Positions 7,500 through 14,800 of a stretch of 16,869 nt of DNA are shown here, in pieces. Numbering within the stretch: the stretch's first letter is position 1; each line of letters opens with the position of its first letter. The stretch is from DASTSN01 sp035549175 (GTDB taxonomy: Bacteria > Bacteroidota > Bacteroidia > Chitinophagales > Chitinophagaceae). The position numbers and the translations under genes were made by a program. Below the pieces are notes generated by a model. That model did no database searches. It saw nothing but the letters and a program-made list of their open reading frames with translations, and was not told where the DNA came from. The stretch is from the NCBI GenBank assembly GCA_035549175.1, contig DASZRL010000064.1:1-16869 (forward strand), in the 5' to 3' direction.

Positions 7500-10100
7500 A
7501 TGAAAAAACATCTCCTCCTCCTTTGTTGGCTGGGCTGTACCCTACCTTCCCTGGCCAATCATATCACCGGCGGTGAGATGTACTATACCTTTATGGGAAT
7601 GAACGGGGCCGCCTACCAGTACCAGGTTACGCTGCACCTGTACCGCGACTGCTTCTCTACCGGCGCACCCCTGGATGACCAGGCAGCCATCGCGATTTTC
7701 AACAACGGCACCCGCACGATGGTCTGGTCCGGCCTGATCGCCCGCTCCACCATCGTGGTGGAGGACCTGACCGACCCCAGCCCCTGCATAACCAACCCGC
7801 CAAGGGTCTGTTACCAGGTGGGCGTATACCAGTTTGTGGTCACCCTGCCAGGCACGCCATCCGGATATACGATCACCTACCAGCGCTGCTGCCGGATCGC
7901 TGGCATCAACAACCTTTCGTTTTCCAACAATGTCGGCGCCACCTATACCGCCGTAATCCCGGGAACCTCCCAGTTGCCGACCGCCCCGGCCAACAACAGC
8001 GCCCATTTCCGGGGGATTGACACGGTCGTGATCTGTGCCGGCAATGCCTTCACCTATAATTTCGGCGCCATTGACATGGACAATGATTCGCTGAGCTATT
8101 CCTTCTGCAATGCCTATACCGGAGGAACCCCCGATTCACCGGTTCCCAATCCACCTGCCCCGCCACCCTATCCAAGCGTGCCGTATTCCTTCAACTATAA
8201 CAGTGGGCTGCCCATGGGCATCAATGTCCTGCTGGACCCCCGCAGCGGCATGATCCGGGGCATTGCCCCCCCGCCCGGAATCTATTGCGTCACGGTCTGC
8301 GTGACCGAATACAGGCAGGGTATTGCCATTGCCACCCAGCGGAAGGATCTCCAGATCAAGGTAGCCGACTGTACCAAGGCAGCCGCCTCCCTGCTGCCCC
8401 AGTATATCAACTGCACGGATTTCTCGCTGCAATTCCGCAACCTGTCCAACAGCCCGCTGATCCATACCTATGCGTGGGATTTCGGGGTACCCGCGTCCAG
8501 CAGTGACACCTCCAGCCTGGCTGCACCCCGTTTCACCTATCCGGATACCGGGACCTATGTGGTCAAGCTGGTCACCAACCGGGGGGAACAATGTTCGGAT
8601 TCCAGCACGGCCCAGGTGAAGGTCTATCCCGGCTTCCACCCGGGTTTTGTTTCCACGGGCATCTGCATCAGCAAGCCCACCCAATTCACCGATACGACCC
8701 GGACTACCTACGGTACCGTCAACTCCTGGACCTGGAATTTCGGGGAAAACGGCGCCACCAATGATACCTCCACGAGCCAGAATCCGGTCTATATCTATCC
8801 GACGACGGGCATCAAGCCTGTACAACTGATCGTGACCAGCGACAAGGGTTGCCTAGATACCGCCACGCAGAATGTAAGCATCATCGATAAGCCACCGATC
8901 CAGATGATCCCGACCGATACCCTCATCTGCATCGCGGACTCGGTCAAACTACAGGCAGTCAGCACCGGCACGTACAGCTGGAGTCCCAATGTGAATATCA
9001 TCAACCCGACTTCCCCTACCCCCGTGGTGCATCCTACCACTACCACCTGGTACTATGTGGACGTGGACGCCCAGGGATGCAGGAACCGGGATTCGGTGCG
9101 GGTACGCGTCGTCGACCATGTCACCCTGCAGGCCCTGGGTGATACCACGGTATGCCTGGGGGATGCGGCCCAGCTCCGTACCCAGTCCGACGGCCTGCAT
9201 TACCTCTGGTCGCCACCGGCCTACCTGGATGATCCCACTTCCCCGGCCCCACTGGCCACGCCTCCCGGCACGACCACCTTCCGGGTAACCGCCTCCATCG
9301 GCCATTGCAGCGCTACCGACCAGGTGCTTGTACGGACCGTGCCGTATCCCACCGCGCGGGCCGGCCTGGATACGATCATCTGTTACCATACTACGGCCCA
9401 GCTCCACGGCAGTTATGTCGGCTCCTCTTTTTCCTGGTCGCCCGCACAAAGCCTCAGCAACCCGGGAATACTGAACCCCGTGGCCTCGCCAGGCTCCACG
9501 ACCGCGTATATCCTTACCGTATACGATACCATCGGCTGTCCCAAACCCGGCCTGGATACCGTGCTGGTCACGGTCCGGCCCAAAATCAACGCCTACGCGG
9601 GCCCGGATACGTCCGTGGTTATCGGCCAGCCTCTGCAACTGCAGGCCAGCGGAGGTGTTTCCTACCTGTGGTCGCCCCCCACCGGCCTGTCAGCCGACAA
9701 CCTCGCCAACCCCATAGGCCTGTATAACGGCAGTTTCGACAGCATACGCTACCACGTACTGGTAGCGGACGAGGTGGGTTGCAGGGACTCGGCATCCGTG
9801 CTGGTAAAGGTTTTCTTTGTCCAGCCCCAGGTTTTTGTACCGACTGCCTTCACCCCCAATGGCGATGGACTCAATGATCTGCTGCGTCCCATCCCGGTGG
9901 GAATCCGGCAGATCGATTATTTCCGGGTATACAACCGCTGGGGGCAACTTGTCTTCAGTACCACCAGTGCCGAAAAGGGATGGGACGGAACCCTGGGCGG
10001 GCAGCCGCAGAGCACCAATACCTATGTATGGATCGTACATGCCATCGACTATACCGGCAAACCCTTCTTCAGCAAAGGGACCGTTACCCTGATCCGCTAG
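7500..10100 (+). CDS. Secreted PKD/Ig-like multidomain surface protein with T9SS type B C-terminal domain
   Basis: An 866-residue exported protein, probably cell-surface or released. A signal peptide ends near Ala19 (PSLA|NHITGG); the mature protein opens with HITGGEMYY, a start common in Bacteroidota 'gliding motility-associated' proteins. Residues about 20-300 form a conserved Cys-containing N-terminal module (YRDC, YQRCCR, VTVCVTE). Two PKD-like domains follow (about 295-465; YAWDFG and WTWNFG), then four Ig-like repeats (about 466-778). The last about 88 residues (VFVPTAFTPNGDGLND, YNRWGQLVF, GWDGTLGG, TYVWIV) are a CHU_C/TIGR04131-type C-terminal domain, a type B T9SS sorting signal. SprA, encoded nearby, is the predicted export channel. 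The start at 7500 is chosen over an upstream in-frame ATG at 7458 because it gives a clean signal peptide and does not overlap the hydrolase gene. The binding target is unknown. Confidence 0.92.
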   Translation: MKKHLLLLCWLGCTLPSLANHITGGEMYYTFMGMNGAAYQYQVTLHLYRDCFSTGAPLDDQAAIAIFNNGTRTMVWSGLIARSTIVVEDLTDPSPCITNPPRVCYQVGVYQFVVTLPGTPSGYTITYQRCCRIAGINNLSFSNNVGATYTAVIPGTSQLPTAPANNSAHFRGIDTVVICAGNAFTYNFGAIDMDNDSLSYSFCNAYTGGTPDSPVPNPPAPPPYPSVPYSFNYNSGLPMGINVLLDPRSGMIRGIAPPPGIYCVTVCVTEYRQGIAIATQRKDLQIKVADCTKAAASLLPQYINCTDFSLQFRNLSNSPLIHTYAWDFGVPASSSDTSSLAAPRFTYPDTGTYVVKLVTNRGEQCSDSSTAQVKVYPGFHPGFVSTGICISKPTQFTDTTRTTYGTVNSWTWNFGENGATNDTSTSQNPVYIYPTTGIKPVQLIVTSDKGCLDTATQNVSIIDKPPIQMIPTDTLICIADSVKLQAVSTGTYSWSPNVNIINPTSPTPVVHPTTTTWYYVDVDAQGCRNRDSVRVRVVDHVTLQALGDTTVCLGDAAQLRTQSDGLHYLWSPPAYLDDPTSPAPLATPPGTTTFRVTASIGHCSATDQVLVRTVPYPTARAGLDTIICYHTTAQLHGSYVGSSFSWSPAQSLSNPGILNPVASPGSTTAYILTVYDTIGCPKPGLDTVLVTVRPKINAYAGPDTSVVIGQPLQLQASGGVSYLWSPPTGLSADNLANPIGLYNGSFDSIRYHVLVADEVGCRDSASVLVKVFFVQPQVFVPTAFTPNGDGLNDLLRPIPVGIRQIDYFRVYNRWGQLVFSTTSAEKGWDGTLGGQPQSTNTYVWIVHAIDYTGKPFFSKGTVTLIR
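8896..9835 (+). repeat. Four tandem Ig-like repeats inside the surface protein
   Basis: Four protein-level repeats of about 75-83 residues begin near 8896, 9120, 9344 and 9584. Each follows the pattern DT-x-x-C near the start, a central Y/F-x-WSP, an L-x-x-P turn, then TTxY/F and a late GC or GHC before an alternating V-x-V strand. The paired early and late Cys suggest one disulfide per repeat. The fourth repeat has DTSVVIG, without the early Cys, but keeps the late Cys (EVGC). The repeats have diverged at DNA level, so this is an old duplication. Confidence 0.75.
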
Positions 10101-10139
10101 GTGGTTCAGCCCGCCGGGCGGATTCTACCAAAGCCTGCG

Positions 10140-10147
10140 TACCTTCG
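10140..10147 (+). promoter_or_regulatory. Candidate -7 element upstream of the SDR gene
   Basis: TACCTTCG at 10140-10147 is one base from the TAnnTTTG consensus and sits 25 nt before the ATG at 10173, a normal position for a promoter. No clear TTTG -33 element is seen at the expected distance, so support is weak. Confidence 0.3.
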
Positions 10148-10172
10148 CGTTCTGTTTAAAATCAAATCCCGC

Positions 10173-10934
10173 ATGTCGCAGATCGTCTTTATTACGGGCG
10201 CCACCTCCGGTTTCGGCCAGGCGGCCGCCGAGCTGTTCGCCTCGCATGGCTATGACTGTATCCTTACCGGCCGGCGTCGTGACCGGCTGGAAACCCTAAG
10301 CCGCCTCCTGGAAACGAATCACGGCATCCGGGTCCTCCCCCTCGCCTTCGACATACAGGACCGCGGGGCCGTGTTTGAAGCGGCTGCCGGGCTTCCGGCA
10401 GACTGGCAGGACATTTCCGTTCTGATCAATAATGCGGGGCTGGCCCTGGGCCGGGACTATTTTGAGGAAGCCAGCCTGGACGACTGGGAAACGATGATCG
10501 ATACCAACCTCAAGGGGCTCCTGTACATGACCAAGGCCCTGCTGCCTTACCTGATCCGCCGGGGCCGGGGTCACATCATCAATATCGGCTCCACGGCCGG
10601 CAAGGAAGTGTACGAGAGAGGCAACGTCTATTGCTCCACCAAGCATGCCGTGGATGCCATCAGCCAGGCCATGCGCATCGACCTGCTCCGTCACCGCATC
10701 AAGGTTACGGCAATCCACCCCGGTGCGGCGGAAACCGAGTTTTCCCTGGTCCGGTTCAAGGGGGATGCCAGAACAGCCAGCCAGGTGTATGAAGGGTTCA
10801 CCCCCCTTGCTGCCCGGGATGTGGCCGAAGTGATATATTACACCACGACCCTGCCTGAGCACGTCTGCATCAATGACCTCGTTCTGACGGCCACCCAGCA
10901 GGCCAATTCCTTTTATTTTTTCCGGCAGGGCTGA
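10173..10934 (+). CDS. YdfG-like NADP-dependent short-chain dehydrogenase
   Basis: A 253-residue cytosolic classical SDR. It shows the Rossmann motif TGATSGFG (about 8-15), TGRRRDRLE (cofactor Arg residues favouring NADP), NNAGLALG, DDWETMIDTN, and the catalytic Ser140 (NIGSTAG), Tyr153 and Lys157 (YCSTK). The stretches NNAGLALG, WETMIDTN and HIINIGSTAG and the ending match E. coli YdfG, which oxidises L-allo-threonine and related 3-hydroxy acids and reduces malonic semialdehyde. A similar activity is likely, but the substrate is inferred. The ATG at 10173 starts directly before the first beta strand (MSQIVFITGA); an in-frame ATG at 10101 directly abuts the preceding stop codon and would add an unlikely 24 residues. 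It is separated from the upstream gene by 72 nt. Confidence 0.92.
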   Translation: MSQIVFITGATSGFGQAAAELFASHGYDCILTGRRRDRLETLSRLLETNHGIRVLPLAFDIQDRGAVFEAAAGLPADWQDISVLINNAGLALGRDYFEEASLDDWETMIDTNLKGLLYMTKALLPYLIRRGRGHIINIGSTAGKEVYERGNVYCSTKHAVDAISQAMRIDLLRHRIKVTAIHPGAAETEFSLVRFKGDARTASQVYEGFTPLAARDVAEVIYYTTTLPEHVCINDLVLTATQQANSFYFFRQG

Positions 10935-11014
10935 CCTGGGAGGCGACTGGCAGGTTCCCCAGTTATCCGAGCGTAGTATTTCTTAGAAAATCTACCGGAT
11001 CATCCACTTTGTGA

Positions 11015-11029
11015 CGGCAAAATTTGCCG
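11015..11029. promoter_or_regulatory. Perfect 15-bp palindrome, possible operator
   Basis: CGGCAAAATTTGCCG has two perfect 7-base arms around a single central A; after one mismatch the outer pair G11013/C11031 also matches. It overlaps the TTTG (-33) element proposed for the small exported gene. This is the placement expected for a dimeric regulator that blocks polymerase. Operator function is inferred from symmetry and position only. Confidence 0.4.
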
Positions 11030-11055
11030 CCCAGGGGCTTTCCGTCCTATATTTA
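11023..11055 (+). promoter_or_regulatory. Candidate promoter of the small exported protein gene
   Basis: TTTG at 11023-11026 and TATATTTA at 11048-11055 (one mismatch to TAnnTTTG) are separated by 21 nt, the same spacing as in the guaB promoter. Transcription would begin near 11060, giving a leader of about 29 nt before the ATG at 11089. Confidence 0.5.
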
Positions 11056-11088
11056 ACCTACCCATTGAAAACGAGCCCGGAGTACCTT

Positions 11089-11595
11089 ATGAAAAAGCCG
11101 TACCTGCTATCCTTTCTGCTGGCATGTCTCGTGTCCAGCGCCTACTGCCAGGAAGTAATTCCCCTGAAATCCTGTAATGACAATTTTATCCGCACGGAGG
11201 TGGACAGCCTCAAATCCGTGTACAGCAAGGACGGGTTTCTGTTGCTCAAGGAAGCCTCCATTACCATGGAGAGCGAATTTGAGATGCCGGTCATCGTTCC
11301 GCTGAACCAGGGCACCTGGTACCAGTTTGTATTCATCGGGGATAATACCTCCAAGCTGTATGAAGTGCGTATGTACGACTGGAACGAGAAAATGGTCGTC
11401 TACAAGAAAAACCAGTGGGGCGACGTGGATGGCAATATCATCTCCTACTCCTACATTCCCCAGTTTTCCGAATTTCACATGATGAAGCCTGTCCAGGTCA
11501 ATAAGCAGAAGAAAAGAAATCTCTGCGGCTACGTCATGCTCTTCAAAAAGGTGGCCTCCGGTTCCGACGCCAGCCTGACCCAGTCCGGAAAATAA
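11089..11595 (+). CDS. Small exported protein of unknown function
   Basis: I do not recognise this family. The 168-residue product has a clear signal peptide (MKKPYLLSFLLACLVSSAYC, cleavage likely near 17-20, then QEVIPLK) and no lipobox in a usual position. The mature part is rich in alternating hydrophobic and aromatic residues (WYQFVFIGD, YEVRMYDWNEKMVVYKK), suggesting a beta-sandwich. It has two Cys (in SCND and LCGY) that could pair, a basic stretch (NKQKKRN), and a Ser-rich polar tail. It is therefore probably periplasmic or surface-exposed. The ATG at 11089 is preferred over an in-frame GTG at 11011 because it starts the signal peptide; GGAG lies 6 nt upstream, one of few Shine-Dalgarno-like sites in the window. 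The gene has its own candidate promoter with an overlapping palindrome and converges on sprA. Confidence 0.8.
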   Translation: MKKPYLLSFLLACLVSSAYCQEVIPLKSCNDNFIRTEVDSLKSVYSKDGFLLLKEASITMESEFEMPVIVPLNQGTWYQFVFIGDNTSKLYEVRMYDWNEKMVVYKKNQWGDVDGNIISYSYIPQFSEFHMMKPVQVNKQKKRNLCGYVMLFKKVASGSDASLTQSGK

Positions 11596-11607
11596 TTCCC
11601 CGTCCGT

Positions 11608-11636
11608 GGCGGATGCCTGCCGTATCCGCCGGCAGG
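11608..11636. other. Overlapping, mutually exclusive hairpins after the small exported gene
   Basis: GGCGGAT (11608-11614) pairs with ATCCGCC (11624-11630). Alternatively CCTGCCG (11616-11622), the loop of the first hairpin, pairs with CGGCAGG (11630-11636). Both stems are perfect 7-bp pairings and cannot form together. CCTGCC recurs at 11649-11654, offering GGCAGG a third partner. No T-run follows, so intrinsic termination is uncertain; Rho-dependent 3'-end protection or a terminator-like fold is possible. Confidence 0.4.
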
Positions 11637-11716
11637 TCTTGCAGGTTGCCTGCCCGATGCCAGGCCCCGCGAGCCGGCCTGCCCCTGTATTGGCCTGTTC
11701 CTCACGCCCCCCTGAA

Positions 11717-11732
11717 CGGTCCCGTCGGACCG
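11717..11732. terminator. Hairpin in the convergent gap, possible bidirectional 3'-end structure
   Basis: CGGTCC (11717-11722) and GGACCG (11727-11732) form a perfect 6-bp stem with the 4-nt loop CGTC. It lies between the ends of the small exported gene and sprA, where a bidirectional terminator would be expected, but no T-run flanks it on either strand. The rest of the gap (11596-11809) shows no credible gene. Confidence 0.3.
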
Positions 11733-11809
11733 CCGGGCGGACGCGGCCGGGTAAAGAAGTTGTTTGCGGGATCTGCGGGGCATTCCGGCAGGGGCCCGTC
11801 CTGCGGGAT

Positions 11810-14800
11810 TTACTGGGCCAGCGAGATGCGGATCTGAACGCCCGCATTGGTGGTGGTGATCGGCGCTGTGGTGGCAATCTTGGGAACGATGCGGGTCTGG
11901 TTAAAATAAAGACGGATATTAACCCGGCTGTTCAATACATAATCGATGGAGGGCGACAGGGTCACGACCTTCTGGCCTGCTGTGCCAAAGGCGGTATTCT
12001 GATCCAGTTTACTGTTCGCCGTAGCGTCATCACGCAGGCTGTAGTTCAGCTGGAAAGTCACGTCATTATCGAGTTTCATGCCCTTTTTCCCCACCCGGAT
12101 ATTACGCAGGACAGGCAGGGCCCGCTTGCGCCAGTTCATTCCGACGGTAAATTGGGTGGACCGGTTTTCGGCCAGCTGGTAATCCACCAGGCTCAGGCTC
12201 AGGTCCCGCTTCTTGCGATACTCAAAACTGGCCGTAAGCTGGTTGGTGAAGGTCATTTCCACGCCGATCAGCGGTTTGAACTCTTCGGAGATGGTAATAT
12301 TGGGCACCAGGAAATAAGGCACCAGGTTTCCGGTCAGGGTATCCTGGAAGTACGGGTAGCCGGCGTGGAAAGGGTCCTGGAACAGCAGGGCGGTATTGAA
12401 GCTGTTCATGCTCAGGGTGCTACCGTACCCATGGCGCAGGGTAAAGTTCGTAAAGATCTTGTTAAATCCCGGCAGCCGCGAAAGCCCCGTATAGGTCAGG
12501 TTCCAGTTCGGTTTGGGTAGCAGTCCCGCAAAGGGGTTGGACCGCAGGTTGGGGTTCGCGTTCTTGACCAGGGTGATCGTGGTGGGATCCTTCTTCGTAT
12601 AAGCCGCCAGGAAGGCCGGGATCAGGACATCCTGGGCATACCGCCCGTACCCGTTGTAAAATCCGTCCGCCCCGGGGGTACCGGAAGCGGTGTAGGGGTT
12701 CAGCTTGCCCAACCGCTGGGAAAGCAGCACCCGGTTGTTTTCGAATTGCTGGAACGTCCCCGACACGGCATTGGGATCGAACCGGGTGAAGAGCGTCTGG
12801 TAGGAAATATAACTGATACTGAAACTGCCGTAGGCGTAGGGATTCAGGCGGGCCAGGCCGCTGGAGCCCGTCGTATCCTTATAAAGCTCCGAATAGTGCT
12901 TGTCATAGGTCTTGTCCACCGTCAGATCGATATTCAAATCGCGGATCGGCGATACCTGGGCGGTGATGGTGAGCCGCTGGTTGTAACGCTGCTGGATCAG
13001 GGAGTTAAACAGGGAATCGCGGGTCAGCAGGCCCTTGGCGCCAAACCGGTTGATCCAGCTGGTATCCGGCTGATACCCGAACAGGAAATTAAAGCCCGGC
13101 TGCATGCTGCGCAGGTCCATCCCCAGTACCCGGGTACTGTCCAGGTAGCCCGGCAGAATGGTCCCGAAGTCCTCATTATACTGGATGCCCACGCGTTTGA
13201 GCGCGGTCACCAGGCGCAGCAGGAATTTCGGAACCGGCGATATGGTCGGCAGTTCCCCCGGTGCCCGGGTCCGGCGGAGGGACTTTCCGGACGTGTCCCG
13301 CCGGTTGCTGCTGTCTCCGGCCAGGCGGGGCGGAGCGTCCGTATTGACGGCCCGCAGGAAGCGCCACTTATTATACAGCTGATCAAAATTGAGTTCGCCG
13401 TTCACATTGCGCGTCTGGGAGTTTTCCAGCGTATTTCCGAGCTGGGGGGCCAGCAGGGAAGCCGCCGTCCAGTCATACTTGACCGCGTAGGTAAGTCGCA
13501 GCGAGGTCCAGTCCACCAGCGGCAGCTTGGAGGTAGGCAGGTTGTAGGTAAGGGTGCCCTCCTGATGGTAATGGGTGTTGCGGCCCCCGCGGAAGAAATT
13601 CCGCCGCACCGAATCCTTCTTTTCTTTCGTATCGATACGCCCGTAAGGTTCGTCAATCCGGGCGTTGTTGATCGCGCTGAAGTCCAGGGTCAGGGAATTG
13701 GCCAGCTGCCAGCGCAGGATGTAATACCGGTCAAAGGTGAAGTACTTGTTATAGGTTTCCGGGATCTTGTAGGGCCCGCCTCCCACATTGCGCGGCCGCG
13801 TGGCACCGAACTGGCGGAACACGTCGGCCTTGAAGGAAAGCAGGGAAGGCGCCAGGTTTACATTGAAATCCCGGACCAGCCCGTACCAGGGAGACGGACT
13901 CTTGATGAGTTTCTTGAAGGGTTCAAGCACCTTCGGCAGGGGCGTGAAATTGTAGGCCAGCGCGCCGCGGGTTCGCCGGAGTTCATCGCTTTCCAGCAGC
14001 GGATTATGATGCTGCTGGCTGGTATAGGAATAATTGAAATCAAAGTTGGAGATATCCCACACCTTGGGTCGCTTGTTGCCCGTCCGGTTCTTTTTGACGC
14101 CGGTGAAATTCACGGTCTTGATAGTCGTCACGTCCACGGCATCATTGCGGATCGAATCCCGCTTGTTGGCGGGCGACGCCTTGAGCTTATCCTTGAGGGT
14201 GATATCCAGGTCATAGGGATCGTACTGGGGGGTGCTGGTGAGGCGGCTGACGCCGGCGTAGACAGGAATCTGCACCGCGGCGTTTTTGGGAAGCAATTTG
14301 CCCAGGTCCAGGTTGGTGGACAGATCGAGCTGCCGCTGGTCATCCCGGCTGCGCTGGTTGACGCTCTGCTCCAGGGTCCCGAATCCGTGGCTGCGTGCAT
14401 TGGCAGCCAGCGATATACTACCCAGGTCGGCCAGCGTCAGGTCAACCCGCCCGGTGGCCGCCCACCCGCCCTTTTCGTCGAGTTTGGACAGGCGCAGTTC
14501 ATTGAACCAGACCTCTGTGCAGACATTGGCATTACGGTTGTTCTGGACCCCCATGAGAATACCCTGAACCTCGCCGAGGTTGGGGTTCCCGATCAGGGCA
14601 TAGGTCCGGCCGTCCGGCATGGTTTCGCTGTAATACTGGGAGGGGGATACGCCGGCCAGGTTCCTTTTCATCTTCAGTTTGGTCAGCTCATCCAGGTCGA
14701 AGTCCAGGTTGTTCGCCGCGGGCCAGATGGACAGGGAATCGATGGCGCCGAAGGGCGTGATCTTCAGCGGGATCTTGACTTCATAGTAGTTGCCTGCAAA

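Noticed and set aside
10101..10172. 24-residue N-terminal extension of the SDR
   Set aside because: It directly abuts the previous stop codon, contains the candidate -7 element, and precedes the normal SDR start MSQIVFITGA; YdfG homologues start at that point.
11107..11877. 256-codon minus-strand open frame across the convergent gap
   Set aside because: Opposite strand to the small exported gene and overlapping the end of sprA; basic, Pro/Arg/Gly-rich translation without motifs.
11606..12520. 304-codon + strand open frame covering the gap and the sprA 3' end
   Set aside because: Mostly antisense to sprA; the gap part is GC-rich with Arg/Pro/Gly-heavy translation and no credible start or motif.
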